Assembly (NCBI GenBank): GCA_029961685.1
Contig: JARWKL010000008.1
Location: forward strand, 26,971,619-27,035,618
Direction: 5' to 3'
Source of the DNA: Aristolochia californica
Lineage: Eukaryota > Streptophyta > Magnoliopsida > Piperales > Aristolochiaceae
Length of the DNA: 64,000 nucleotides
Shown: positions 11,132-23,890 of the stretch, in pieces
Layout: every line of letters starts with the position of its first letter
Position numbering within the stretch: the first letter of the stretch is position 1
Notes under the pieces: model-generated
What the model saw: only the letters and a program-made list of their open reading frames with translations
Told to the model about the DNA's origin: nothing
The model's database searches: none
Translations under genes and position numbers: made by a program

Positions 11132-14100
11132 TGGCATTATATTTGTAGAAAATAATTTGTTTGAAAAAAAATTCGTTACCACAAAATTTTCCTAGTATTA
11201 ATTTTTAACAAAAAACGTGTTGTTGAGAAACATGAGGCACAAATGGTCCTTATAGACGTATTTTTACTAGAAATACTTTTCCAATGTTTCTTGAAAAAAT
11301 GCCTTATAGTTATAGAAAATAATTTCTTTAAGCAACAATTACCTTACCATAAACTTTTCCTCCTAAGTATTTTTAGCAAGTAAAGTGTTTCCATGAAAGA
11401 TGAGGTACTAAACATCCACCAACAAGTTCATATAGTTGTAGAAAATAATTTATTTCTACAAAAACTGTAGCCCCACATAATTTCCCTCGTAAGAATTTTC
11501 AGCTACAAAAGTGATTCCAGGAAACATGAGGCACTAAACATCCCGGGAGACATATTTTACAACAAATATTTTTCCTACGTTTCCAAAAAAAGATACACTA
11601 ACAAGGCATTATAGTTGTAGTAAGTAATATGTTCTAGCAAAAAATGGTCAACCACAAAATTTTCCATGTAAGAATTTTTAGCTAGAAAAATGTTTCCAGG
11701 AAACATGAGGAACTAATGGTCCTTGGAGACAAAATTTTACTAGAAATATATTTCCAACGTTCCCTCAAAAAAGGCACTAACAAGTCCTTATAGTTGTAGA
11801 AAGTAATTTAGTTCAGCAAAAAAATGGCATTACAACAAAATTTTCCTGGTAAGAATTTTTAGCAACAAAAAGTGTTTCCAAGAAACATTAGGCACTAATG
11901 GTACTTGTAGATGTATTTTTCCAACATTTTCCCAAAAATATGCACTAACAAAGCCTTATAGGTGTGGAAAGTAATTTGTATCAACAAAAATTGTCTTACC
12001 ACAAGATTTGCTTGTTAAGAATTTTCTGCTAGAAAAGTGTTTACAGGAAACATGCGACACTAATGGTCCCTGGAGAAGTATTTTTTCTCGAAATAATTTT
12101 CCAATGTTTCCTTAAAAATTGCACAAACAAGGCCTAATGGGTGTAGAAAGTAATTTGTTTCTGCTAAAATTGCCTTCCCACCAAATGTTTTTATATCAAG
12201 GAAACTTGAGGAAGTAATGAGCCTTAAAGTCTCGAAATAATTTTCCAATGTTTTCTAAAAAAAATCATTAACTAGGCCTTATAATTTTAGAAATTAATTT
12301 GTTTCAGCAAAAATTCTCTTTCAACAAAATTTTTATTTTATGTTTTTTTAGCTCAGAAAATATTTTATTTTATGTTTTTTTAGCTCGGAAAATATTTGTT
12401 GGAAACGTAAGGAACAAATGGTCCTTGAGACATATTTTTAAAAGAAATATTTTTCAAATGTTTCCTGTAAAAATACACTACCAAGGCCTTATAGGTGTAG
12501 AAAGTAATTTGTTTCAGCAAAAATTGCCTCACCACCAAATTTTCCATTTAAGATTTTTCCGCTAGAAATATGTTTCCAAGAAAAAGAGGCACTAATGGTC
12601 CCAAAAAATGTATTTCTACTAGAAATACTTTTCCAAATTTTTTTAAAAAAACACTAACAAAGCCTAATAGTTGTAGAAAGTAATTTGTTTAATAAAAAAT
12701 TGCCTTTCAACCAAAATTTAATGTTAAGAATTTTCTGCATGAAAAATATTTATAGGGAAACATGAGGCACTAATGGTCCCTACAAACTTATTTTTACAAG
12801 AAATATTTTTCAAACATTTCCAAAAAAAAAAATGCACTATAAAGGCCATAAAGTTGTATAAAGTAATTTGTTACTTATCATAAACATTTTCGGGTAAAAA
12901 TTTTCTATTAGAAAAGTGTTTCCAGGACAAAGGAGGTAGTAGTTATCCCTAGAGATGTATTTTTACTAGAAATAAGTTTTCAATGTTTCCTAAAAAATGC
13001 ATTAACAAGGCCTAATAGTTATGGAAAGTAGTTTGTTTCAGCAAAAATTGACTCACCACAAAAATTTTCTGGTAAGAATTTTTAACAGGAAAAATGGTTC
13101 TAGGAAACAAGAGTGACTAATGGCCCCTGGAGACGTTTTTTTACTAGAAACACTTTTCCAATGTTTTGTGGAAAAAATGCACTAACATGGCCTTACAGTT
13201 GTAGAAATAATTTTTTCAGCGAAGGATTCCTCACCACAAAATTTTCCTAGTATGAATTTTTAGCAAGAAATATTTTTTAAGGAAACATGAGGCACTAATG
13301 GTCCCTGGAGACATATTGTTACTAGAAATAATTTTCCAACATTTCATGATAAAAATCACTAACAAGGCCTTAAAGTTGTAGAAAGCAGTTTCTTTTAGCA
13401 AAAATGGGCTTAGCACCAAATTTTCTGGTTAAGAATTTTCAGCTAGAAATGTGCTTCCTGGAAACATGAGGCTCTAATGGTTCTTGGAGACGTATTTTTA
13501 ATAGAAATATTTTTCCAATGTTTCTTGAAAAATGCACGAATTGGGCCATTTAGTTGTAGAAATTAATTTCTTTCAGCAAAAATTGCCTTACCAAAAAATT
13601 TTCATGGTATGAATTTTCAACTTGAAAATTGTTTCATGGAAACATGAGGCACTAATGGTCCTTAGAGACATTTCTTACTAGAATTACTTTTCCAACGTTT
13701 CTTGAAAATATGCACTAACATGGCCTTATAGTAATAAACAGTAATTTGTTTCAGCAAAAATTGCCTCCCCACAAAATCTTTCTCGTAAGAATTTTTAGCA
13801 CAAAAATTGTTTCCATGAAGACGTATTTTTTTAGAAATACTTTTCCAACATTTCTTGACAAAAATACACTAACATGGCCTTATAAATCTAGAAAATAATT
13901 TGTTTCAACAAAAAATGCCCTCCCACTAAAATTTTCAGTTAAGAATTTTAAGCTAGAAAATCGTTTAGAGGAAACATTGGGCACTAGTGGTCCCTTGAGA
14001 CATATTTTTTACTAGAAATATTTTTCCAATTACTAGAAAGTAATTTGTTTATGCAAAAATTACTTTACAAAAAATCTTCCTTTTACGGATTTTTAGCTAG

Positions 14101-17100
14101 AAACGTGTTTCCAGGAAACATGAAGCACGAATTGTCCCTGGAAATGTATTTTATGTAGAAATAATTGTTCAACTTTTCTATAAAAATGCACTAACAAGAC
14201 CTTATGTTGTAAAAATTAGTTTGTTTCTATAAAAATTGCCTCATCACCAAATTTTCTTGGTAAGAATTTTTTGCAGGAAAAGTTTTTCCAAAAAACATGA
14301 GGCACTAAAGGTCCCTAGATTCGAATTTTTGCTACAAATACTTTTCCAACGTTTCTAGGAAAATGAACTAACATTGCCTTATGGTTGTTGAAAGTAATTT
14401 GTTTAAGAAAAAATTGCATTATCACAAAAATTTTCTGGTAAGAATTTTTAGCTAGAAAAGTGTTTCCAGGAAACATGAGACACTAATGGTCCTTGGAGAC
14501 CTATTTTTAGTAGAAATAATTTTTGAATATTTCCTGAAAAAATCCACTAACATTTCCTTATAGTTGCATAAAGTTATTTGTTTCAGCAAAAATTACCTTA
14601 CCAACAAATTTTCTTGGAAAGATTTTCATCTACAAAAGTGTTTCTAGGAAACATGAGGCACTAATGGTCCCTGGAGACGTATTTTTATAAGAAATACTTT
14701 TCCTTTATTTTTTGAAAAAAATGCAAAAGAACAGCCTTATATGTGTAGAAAGTAATTTGTTTCTACAAAAAATGCCACACCACCAAATTATCCTTTGATG
14801 AATTTTTAGCTAGAAATATGTATCCAAGAAACATGAGGCACTCATGGTCTTTGGAGAGGTATTTTACTAGAAATAATTTTCAAATGTTTCTTTGAAAAAC
14901 TCACTAACAAGGTCTTATAGTTGTAGATAGTGATTTGTTTCGACAAAAATTTCCTAACCACAAAATTTTCCTGATATGAATTTTCAGCTACAAAAGTGTT
15001 TTTAGGAAACATAAGGAACTAATTAATGGTCACTGCATATGTATTTAAACTAGAAATAATTTTCCAACATTTCAAGAAAAAATACACTAAAAAAGCTATA
15101 TAGTTGTAGCACACAATTTGTTTCAACAAAATTGTCTTTCTACCAAATTTTGTGATAAAAAAACTTTCAGCTGGAAAAGTATTTCTAAGAAACATAAGGC
15201 ACTAATGGTCCTTGGAGACATATTTTTACTTGAAATACATTTCCAAAGTTTCTTTAAAAATTGCACTAACAAGGCCTTACAGTTGTAGAAAGTAATTTGT
15301 TTCCGCGAAATATTGCCTTACCAGAAAATTTTCTTGGTATGACTTTTCACCTAGAAAACTGTTTTCAGGTAACATGAGTTACTAATGGTCCCTAGAGATG
15401 TATATTGACTTGAAATAATTTTCCAATGTTTCTTGGAAAAATGCACTAACAAGATCGTATAGTTGAATAAAGTAATTTGTTTTAGCTAAAATTGTGTTAT
15501 GACAAAATTTTCATGGAAACAAGAGACACTAATGGTCCTCGGAGACATAATTTTACTAGAAATACATTTGCAATGTTCTCCAAAAAAAGTCGCTAACAAG
15601 GCCTTATAGTTTTAGAAAGTAATTTGTTTAAGCAAAAATTGCCTAACCACAAGATTTTCTTGGTAAGAATTTTTAGCTACAAAAATGTTTTCAAGAAACA
15701 TGAGGCACTAAAGGTACCTAGACACATATTTTTACTACAAATACTTTTCCAATGTTTCTTGAAAAAAATGCACTAACAAGGCCTTATAGGTGTGGCAAAT
15801 AATTTGTATTAACAAAAATTGTCTTTCCACAAAATTTGCATGTTACAACTTTTCTGCTAGAAAAGTATTTACAGGAAATATGAGGTAATAATGGTCCTTC
15901 GAGAAATATTTTTTCTAGAAATAATTTTCCAACGTTTCCTAAAAATATATGCACAAACAAGGCTTTGTGGGTGTAGAAAGTAATTTGTTTTAGGAAAAAT
16001 TTACTTCCCACCAAATTTTCCTATAAAGAATTTTCAACTAGGAAAGTGTTTCAAGGATACATGAGGTAGTAATGGTCCCTGGAGACGTATTTTTAGGGGA
16101 ACAAAAAATTACCTTACCACCAAATTTACCAGTTAAGATTTTTCTTCTAGAAATGTGTTTCTAAGAAAAATGAGGCACTAATGGTCCCACAAAATACATT
16201 TTTACTATATATACTTTTCCAAATGTTTCCAAAAAAAGCACTAACATGGCCTTATAGTTGTAGAAAGTATTTTGTTTAAGCAAAAATTGCCTTTCCACCA
16301 AACTTTCCTATTAAGAATTTTCAGCTAGAAAAAAATTTCGAGGGAAACTACAAGAAATATTTTCCAACTTTTCTAGAAAAAATGCACTAAAAAGGTCTTA
16401 CAGTTGTATAAAGTAATTTTTTAAAACATAAATTGCCATACCAAAAAAAAAATCCAGGTAAGAATTTTTCACTTAGAAAAGTATTTCCAAGAACCAGGAG
16501 GTAGTAATTATCCCTAGAGAGGTATTTTTACTAGAACTAGGTTTCAATGTTTCATAAAAAAATGCACTAACAAGGCCTTATAGTTTTAGAAAGTAGTTTG
16601 TTTCAACAAAAACCGACTCACTACAAAAATTTCCTAGTAAGAACTTTTAGATAGAAAAGTGTTTCAAGGAAACATGAGGCGCTAATGATCCTTCGAGACA
16701 TATTGTTACTAGAAATAATTTGCCAACGTTTCATGAAGAAAATCACTAACAAGGCCTTATAGCTATAGAAAGTGGTTTCTTTCTACACAAATTGGCTTAG
16801 CACCAACTTTTCGTGTTAAGAATTTTCAGCTAGAAATGTGCTTCCAGAAAATAGGAGGCATTAATGGTTCTTGGAGACGTATTTTTAAAAGAAATACATT
16901 TCCAATGTCTCCTGAAAAAATGGACAAAAAGGCCATATAGTTTTAGAAAATTATTTATTTCAACAAAAATTTCCTTACGAGTAAATTAATATGGTAAGAT
17001 TTTTCAACTAGGAAATTGTTTCCAGGAAACATTAGGCACTAATGGTCCTTAGAGACTTTTTTTACTAGAATTATTTTTCCAACATTTCTTGAAAAAATGC

Positions 17101-17820
17101 ACTAACATGACCTTATAGTTGTAGAAAGTAATTTGTTTCAGCAAAAATTTCCACCACACAAAATTTTGCAAGTAAGAATTTTTAGCATGAAAAGTGTTTC
17201 TAGGAAATTGAGGCACTAATAGACCCTGGAGACTTATTTTTTACAAGAAATATTTTTTCAATGTTTCCTAAAAAAAATACACTAACATGGCCTTATAGGT
17301 TTAGAAAAATAATTTGCTTCAACAAAAAATGCCCTCCAACAAATTTTCTAGTTAAGAATTTTGAGCTAGAAAAGTGTTTAGAGGAAACATAGGGCACTAG
17401 TGGTCCCTTAAGATGTATTTTTAATAGAAATATTTTTCTAATTTAACTTGAAAGAAATGTACTAACAAGGCCTTATAGTTGTATAAAGTAATTTGTTTCT
17501 GTAAAAAATTGTCTTACCACAAATTTTCAGTGTAATAATTTTTAGCTAGAAAAGTGTTTCCGGGAAACATGAGACACAAAATGTCTCTTGCGATGTATTT
17601 TTCCTAGAAATACTTTTCCAACTTTTCTGAAACAAAACTCATTAATAGGACCTTATAGTTGTAGAAAGTAATTTATTTCATTGAAAATTGCCTCACCACC
17701 AAATTTTCCTGCTAAGAATTTTCAGCTAGAAAAACGTTTCTAGGAAACATGAGGCACTAAATGTCCCTGGAGATGATTTTTCGCCACAAATATTTCTCCA
17801 TTGTTTCTTGAAAAGGGAAT
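11132..17820 (+). repeat. satellite array, block II
   Basis: About 37 tandem monomers of the same roughly 179-bp AT-rich satellite, in the same orientation as block I. The array resumes at GGCATTATATTTGTAG, only about 18 bp later in monomer phase than where block I stopped. The copia G/TRIM pair therefore interrupted a once continuous array. Monomers are well diverged from one another and I see no obvious higher-order period by eye. Confidence 0.9.
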
Positions 17821-18336
17821 TTTTGAATTTATGGAAAAGAGAAATACTTCATTGACCTCATTAACTTATTATAATCAGAGTACATGAACCTCTATTTATA
17901 ATAGAGGAAGGTAGTAGAGTCCAATTACAATAAAACTACCTTTGTCCCAATTAAACCCAAACTCTAACACTTAAGGATAAGCCTTGGCATAATTAAATAA
18001 CTCAATATAAATAAAAGACAAACATAACTCAAACTAGAACTCTTGTAGGACGTGACCATAAGATAAAGATGCCAGCTCGTGGTTATCTTTGTGAGTCCTT
18101 CTTGATCTTCAAACTAGCATGTGGTTATCTTTGCGAGTCCTTCTTGATCTTCCAACTTATGTGATAAGGATGTCAACTCATGGTAATCATGGTGGGTCCT
18201 ACTTCTTATGTGCTTGGGCCCATCTTACAATACTCTTAGATATGTGGGTTTTCCTTGGTCGTGTGGCCCATCTTACTATACTCTTAGATATGTGAGCATT
18301 CCTTGGTCGTGTGGGCTTGGGCCCTATCTTCCAATA
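17821..18336 (-). repeat. solo copia-type LTR inside the satellite
   Basis: A 516-bp LTR-like unit, read on the minus strand from TATTGGAAGATAGGGCCC to an end like TAAATTCAAAA (TG and CA ends mutated). The CTATTTATAATAGAGG box and the flanking text match the LTRs of copia F and G, while the TTGGAAGAT end matches family H. The flanking 5-mers GGAAT and GGAAC agree at four of five positions and probably represent the target-site duplication. No internal element sequence remains. Confidence 0.75.
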
Positions 18337-19137
18337 GGAACTAACATTGCCTTGTAGTTGTTGAAAGTAATTTGTTTATGCAAAAATTGCATTACCACAA
18401 AATTTACTTGGTAAGAATTTTCAGCTAGAAAAGTGTTTCCTATAAACATGCAACACTAACGGTCCCTGGAGACCTATTTTTTTTAGAAATACTTTTTGAA
18501 TGTTTCCTGAAAAAAAAAACTCCACTAACAAGACCTTAGTTGCAGAAAGTTATTTATTTCAACAAAAATTGCCTTGCCAAGAAATTTTCCAGGAAAGATT
18601 TTCAACTAGAAAAGTTTTTATAGGAAACATGAGGCACTAATAGTCCCTAGAGACATATTTTTATAAGAAGTAGCTTTCCTATGCTTTGTGAAAAAATGCA
18701 CTAAATAGGCTTTATAGGTATAAAAAGTAATTTGTTTCAAAAATATTTGCCGCACCACCAAATTTTCTTGTTTCGAATTTCTAGCTAGAAATGAGTATCC
18801 AAAAAAAATGAGGCACTCACTGTCCTTGGAGAGGTATTTTTACTAGAAATACTGTTACAATATTTTTTGGAGAAACTCACTAACAAGGTCTTATAGTTGT
18901 AGATGGTAATTTGTTTCGGCAAAAATTGCCTAACCACAAAATTTTCCTGATATGAATTTTTAGATATAAAAGTGTTTCTAGGAAACACAAGGCACTAAAG
19001 GTCACTACAGACGTATTTTAACAAGAAATAATTTTCCAAAATTTTCCAAAAAACAATTCATTAACAAATATGTATAGTTGTAGCAAACAATTTGTTTCAA
19101 CAAAAATTCCCTTTCCACAAATTTTGTGGTCAAGAAC
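18337..19137 (+). repeat. satellite array, block III
   Basis: About 4.5 monomers of the same satellite between the solo LTR and the viral block, in the same orientation and with the same landmarks. The viral sequence begins at about 19138 (CGAGAAAAGGAAG). Confidence 0.88.
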
Positions 19138-20283
19138 TCGAGAAAAGGAAGCCATAACGTCAGCTAATCAGCAGACGGATGACATTAGTGTTTTGATAAA
19201 CACAGGTCGACCCGGGATTTCTACCGGTCATGCCAGGCATGAGAAGGAAATCACAACCCAATCTTCTCTGAAGATAGGGGAATCAGGGATTTCTACCTGC
19301 CAGTCTAGAGCTGGAAAGGAAACCTTAACGATTTCGTTGAAATCGGAATCAGGGACTTCTACCTGTCAACCTCGAATTGAAAATGAAGTCTTAACGGATC
19401 CATCCCTGATGGAAACAGACTTCTCTAGTAATGAGAAATCATTCAAGACAAAATTGGTTACCCCGTCTGGGTTTACAAGGTTGAAAAGCCTAAATAAACC
19501 AGATAAAACTAGTTTTAATGAGTTTGAGTTTTTAAAGAAATTTAAACCTTTAAAACTTTCGGACATTATGTCTGAGGAACCCTCACTACGCCCTCAAAAG
19601 GTGGACAACGTTCATTCAAAGATCGAATCCGATCATACTGTTCAATTTCAGATATGGAATGAACAAATTGCACAAGGGATGAACACTCCCTTCTTCACCA
19701 CTGAGCCCAGCAACAGTTGGAATCAAGTGAAGCTGAGTCATGAAATAGACTCAAAGTATGCATCCATGCTTTATGCATATGGATTCATAAAACAGATGGT
19801 CTTGCACTCCACCGACTTATCAGTGTTGGAGAAAATTCCAAAGGAAATTATGGAGGCTTGCAAGAGTTTCATCTCCATAACCAAGAGTAAAGGAATTCGA
19901 CTTCATTTCGTTTCCTGTATTGCTGAAATTGTTACTGACACAAAGATGTTTCCAAGCATTTCTGTCGTGACTATTGACGGCATCAAAGAAGGTGACGCAA
20001 ATATGGAATATGATCCCAGACATGTTCCAAAAGCCAAGCCTTGCCCAGAAGCAGTCTGGCCAACCAGGCGTATCCGCGAGCTCAAGAACCTGATACAGCT
20101 CATACAACAGCTGATTCAGAAAAAGAGAAGTTCGTCTACAAGACCTCCGTCCCACTGACGATCATCTCGAAAAGCTATAAGGAGACTCCGGCATCCGTCC
20201 AGACCAGTCTCGAAGCTACGCTGAAGAAACTCCTCAGAGTAAATATCCCCTTCAGCAAAACAACAAAGGAAAGCTTCTGCTAG
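19138..20283 (+). pseudogene. EPRV transactivator/inclusion-body-like protein, truncated copy
   Basis: This is a second copy of the ORF at 25936-24461, starting at about residue 87 of that protein because the upstream part is replaced by satellite. It shares long stretches with it (for example SLKPDKTSFNEFEF-like text and KLSDIMSEEPSLRPQK). A missing base near 20129 shifts the frame so that the main reading ends at 20158, and the continuation (20041-20283) ends at a TAG. It is not functional. Confidence 0.75.
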
Positions 20284-20419
20284 ATGGCCCAGAAGACTTT
20301 TCTAAAGGAGCACACCTGTAAATTGTGCACAGAAAGGCAGCTGTCCGAATGAGCAGTCAGCAGCCACGTCGGCAGACTAGTCAGTAGCCACGTCAACAGA
20401 CTAGGCCCACGACGAAATC

Positions 20420-20723
20420 AAAGTCAGCTAAGGCGGCTCAAAAGTCAGCAAAGGCGGCTCAAAAGTCCGCAAAGGCGGCTACAAAAGTCAACAATGACGG
20501 CTACACCAAGTCAACAATGATGGCTCAAAAAGATTCCTGCACGTCATCTTCATGATGTAACCAGCAGCAAAGACATTTCTACCCCTGCTTTCGGCGCCGA
20601 AAGGTAATAATGCAAGGGCAAAAATGACACGCCAAAAATACAAAAGCTACCCTTTGTCTTTAAACACACACCTTTCAATCAAGGGTAAAAGCGGAAGACC
20701 TGAAAGATCTTCAACTATAAATT
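20420..20723 (+). promoter_or_regulatory. 35S-like pararetroviral promoter with tandem repeats
   Basis: Five degenerate tandem units of about 21 bp (20420-20529; core AAAGTCAGCAAAGGCGGCT) are followed by CACGTCATCTTC, which contains a TGACG-type element on the other strand, and a TATA box ACTATAAATTC at about 20714-20724. The position just downstream of the transactivator-like ORF and upstream of the leader and primer site is that of the genomic-RNA promoter in caulimovirids. Promoter activity is inferred. Confidence 0.6.
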
Positions 20724-20982
20724 CGACGCTCCTCCAGAGGAGAGATCTCGAAACTTGGAGCAACTCAAAAATTGACGAGTATTTGCATCCACCGAAGAAG
20801 GCGATTTTCGGCGATCTTTCTCCGGCAAGTTCCTCAAGCACGGTATGTGCTTAAACAGCCGTAATGGCTGAGCAGAAAAGAGGGAACCGACCGGTGCCAC
20901 GGTCGGTAACTTCGGGAGTTATGTAGATAAGTAGTTTTTCTTTCCCAACCCACGACGTGGCATTAGTGGTATCTAGGTGAAA

Positions 20983-20995
20983 TGGTATCAGAGCC
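20983..20995 (+). promoter_or_regulatory. tRNA-Met primer binding site of the EPRV
   Basis: TGGTATCAGAGCC matches the 3' end complement of plant initiator tRNA-Met, used to prime minus-strand synthesis by caulimovirids. It lies about 260 nt after the TATA box and 200 nt before the first long ORF. In the minus copy a degraded equivalent (AATGGTATCTGTAGCC) lies near 22960-22976. Confidence 0.7.
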
Positions 20996-21188
20996 GAGTT
21001 TTAGACTTGGTTTTGTATTTGTCAAAGAAGTCAAAGCTTAACTTTGATTCTTTCTGTTTAGGTATACATACTCCCAAATAGTTACGACCCATACCGGTCA
21101 CATCCCATGTAACATTTGTAAGGAACAAATGTACCAAAGACCCCAACTGGTAGGTTAGAAGGAACTCAACGGTCCTTCTTACGACACC

Positions 21189-21812
21189 GTGTTGAAAACT
21201 GGACACACAAATGTTTGTCCAATAATAGGCTATCCACATGGATGGCATGACAAGAATAATCCAATATTAAAAAATATAATGGATTTAGTTGGTGATATGC
21301 ATCACAGCTTCTTTATGAAAAGATGCTGGGAAAAATACACCCTAGAAAGCGTTGCTTTACTTTGCTTAGGAATAGAGAGTGACGTTAATGAACAAGTACA
21401 GAAACTCAAGAGAAGAATTAATGCCCATCTTGAGGTACTTAAAACAGGAAATACTGAAGAAACAGTACGTTTCCTTACAGATCTACAAAGCTATGTGGAT
21501 CAAGAAATAAATCCTTCTAGGATCTTAGCACCAATCCGAGAAGCGAAAATAAAAATGGTTAACAATAAACCATCCAAAAAAGAGTTACAGGAAGTAATTT
21601 GCAAAATATCTTCTGTAAAAACTCATCATGGAACAGATAGAGATCGTCTTATACAAGACATCTGTGCCTTAACTCAAAATGAGGAATTGAGAGAACTAGT
21701 TATACAACACATCTCTCCTTTCATCACTTTGTATCAATTGGAACGATTACTTGAAATCCTTTTCCAAAAATTAGAAGAGACTTCAACTCATCTAAAATTC
21801 CTAAATGTCTGA
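21189..21812 (+). CDS. EPRV ORF upstream of movement protein, unknown function (207 aa)
   Basis: An open frame between the primer site and the movement protein, where caulimovirids often place a small ORF of poorly known role. It overlaps the next ORF: its stop is the TGA inside the MP start AATGTCTGA. The protein is rich in Lys/Glu with helical stretches (EEIQKLKRR-like, VNNKPSKKELQEVICK) and a C-terminal leucine-rich helix (LYQLERLLEILFQKLEE). I see no catalytic motif. The minus-strand copy of the genome lacks it because satellite begins just upstream of the MP. Alternative starts within the first 40 codons are possible. Confidence 0.55.
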   Translation: MLKTGHTNVCPIIGYPHGWHDKNNPILKNIMDLVGDMHHSFFMKRCWEKYTLESVALLCLGIESDVNEQVQKLKRRINAHLEVLKTGNTEETVRFLTDLQSYVDQEINPSRILAPIREAKIKMVNNKPSKKELQEVICKISSVKTHHGTDRDRLIQDICALTQNEELRELVIQHISPFITLYQLERLLEILFQKLEETSTHLKFLNV

Positions 21813-22613
21813 ACAAATAGGAATAGAATGTACTTCTCTCCAAAACAGTGTTCATATACATCATGAAACACAGGGAGAATATGATGAACATCCTAATCTG
21901 ATACAGGATAGACAAAAATGGACAATAAGTATCCCTCGGATAACTGAAGTCTACAACAAAGATTGGATTGAATTCCAAAAGAAATCCTTCGTCTTCCAGA
22001 AGGAACTATCTGTAGAAATACAAGATACCGACTCAGGTACTTTATGCTACAGATTATTAAGTGAATCTGACTTAGCTAAGCTAAAAAGATTCAAATATGT
22101 CCACTATGGACTAGTTCGTATAGGATTAGACCCCTTAATACGAATCAATCAGAAATTACCCTTCATAGCAGCTATAGTAGATAACTCTGTGAAGAATAAT
22201 TTTGAAAAAGCCCTACTCGGAGGAGTTAGAGCAAACTTAGGATTAGGCCCAGTATCCTTTACAACATGGCCCAATCTACAAATAGATTTAGAAGACAAGC
22301 ATATCCAAGATACTTGTCCCTAAAAATCTATACAGACAACTGGTCAAAAAATGGAATTCAACCAGGAAGAAGAGTTATGCGCATACTTGTATGCATAGTA
22401 GCCCGAGGAATCAACACTGGAAAGGTTCCAGTTAAAGATTCAAAGAAACTCACAGAATTAGCCAAAAACATTGGTTATTCTGAAAACTTGACCATAGAAG
22501 AACTCGACCCTAGAGAGTTAACATGGCCAACAGAATGGGTAGTCCAACCTTTGGCACCCAGACACCTTCCCCTCTCTCGAAAAACCATAAAGGAGATAGA
22601 AGGAAAACTAGTT
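21805..22613 (+). pseudogene. EPRV movement protein, N-terminal copy (broken)
   Basis: Starts MSEQIGIECTSLQ and follows the same sequence as the minus-strand copy at 29652, including RFKYVHYGLVRIGLDPL and NNFEKALLGGVRANLGLG, typical of 30K-type movement proteins of caulimovirids. Reading ends early at 22321 through a one-base loss near 22312; the remainder continues in another frame to 22613. There the sequence switches abruptly to the opposite orientation. Confidence 0.8.
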
Positions 22614-22816
22614 TGTTCTAACCTATTAAGGGTCTTACTAAAAGACTCTAAGGTTTGATTGGAGTTGGTGACGATGTCACTCTTTCCTATAGGTGGACCT
22701 AAGGCTTTGTATGGATTATGTGCCATCATCTATGTGAAGAGGAACATAAGCATTGGGCCTTGGATTTCCTATTCCTTCAAAACGGGAACTGTTTGAGGTT
22801 CTACTTGTTGAGGTAG
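22614..22816 (-). pseudogene. inverted fragment: MP C-terminus and VAP start
   Basis: About 200 bp nearly identical to 28597-28806 in the same (minus) orientation. It holds the end of the movement protein (FEGIGNPRPNAYVPLHIDD) and the start of the VAP-like ORF (MMAHNPYKALGPP). It is joined on the left head-on to the plus-strand MP copy and on the right to the viral leader. Both joins are abrupt and mark rearrangement breakpoints. Confidence 0.8.
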
Positions 22817-23890
22817 AGGGTCTGTCCCGCACCGACCGGCCATCCTTACCTAAGGGATGCCAACACCCAAGGGCAGAGAGTCCTACTTCGCTACACATAT
22901 CACAAGCGAGAGTTCCCAATGGATGCAATACCCGACTAGGTCTCGGGTTTGTCGGCTACAGATACCATTTCAAACCACGGGGCGAGTCTCTAGCAGACTC
23001 TGACAGCGGAATACCGATACCAAAGCGCTATTGCTATGATATCAACGACACGAAGTCTCTAATAGACTTTTACACACAGAGAACCTAGGGATGAGGGCAA
23101 CGGAATAAGAATCCTAGGGACTGCTATCTGCCAGTCTCGAGCTACAGGCAGTGGATGACATCTACGGGCAGCGAAAAACAACAATGACTCACACAATACT
23201 ATTCCTACAGTCACACTTTGTCAGTCCTATCAGTTTACCATCATATCACTTTCCTGCTTCCTACCACATGTCACTGCTATATACTCGTTTGTGTCTATGT
23301 CATAGCTATCTAGTAGGCCCAACATGACTTCTGCTGCTACTTAGAACTTCTTCGGGGTTTGACCCTATTCCTGCCGGCTTACCACCAAGTGGGCAATTCC
23401 GTCGATGCGGTCCTCACGGTCTCCAGAGGGCCCCAAGCCGTTCCTATTAACCGTTGCGGCTCCATGGCTGCTTCAGCAGGGTAGAGCACAGCTCCGTTTC
23501 ATTTTCTACCTCGGAGCGTAGCCGAATAATTCCAAGTCTCTAGCTTCTGTCCTATTTGGCACTATTTCGATACTATTTCTTTTTGACGAGTGAACAGTAA
23601 ACATGAATAGTAACCATGAATAGAAAAAATGAACAGTACTTTTTAATAGTAACTTTGGAACAGTAAAAACAAACACTGTGGAGATCATATATATAGATGC
23701 GAAATATGAACAATAATAACAACTACTGTGGAGATCATATTTATATATACGGAACATGAACAGTAATAACAACAACTGTACGAATCACAATATTACAAAC
23801 ATGCGGAAAATATAAAAACATTGTTCAAAACAAAGTAAAAATAACTAAATACATGCCCTTAAAAAGGGAAAGAAAAACTACTTATCTACA
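22817..23890 (-). other. EPRV leader (non-coding)
   Basis: About 1.07 kb with no long frame, lying downstream (minus strand) of the 35S-like promoter. Short inverted motifs (for example GAGTCTC...GAGTCTGC and two GGTCGGT-type stretches near its ends) suggest the structured leader of caulimovirids. A degraded primer-site-like AATGGTATCTGTAGCC lies near 22960-22976. In the plus copy most of this leader is missing. Confidence 0.55.

Noticed and set aside
5971..19137. Repeated short ORFs on the minus strand (for example with FLLKQ...KYKSLL and PLVPHVSWKHF)
   Set aside because: They recur because the satellite monomer recurs; they have no consistent start or length and are chance frames.
23030..23046. 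TGATATCATAGC as the primer site of the minus viral copy
   Set aside because: Two mismatches to the plus copy and in a less suitable place than the AATGGTATC stretch near 22960.
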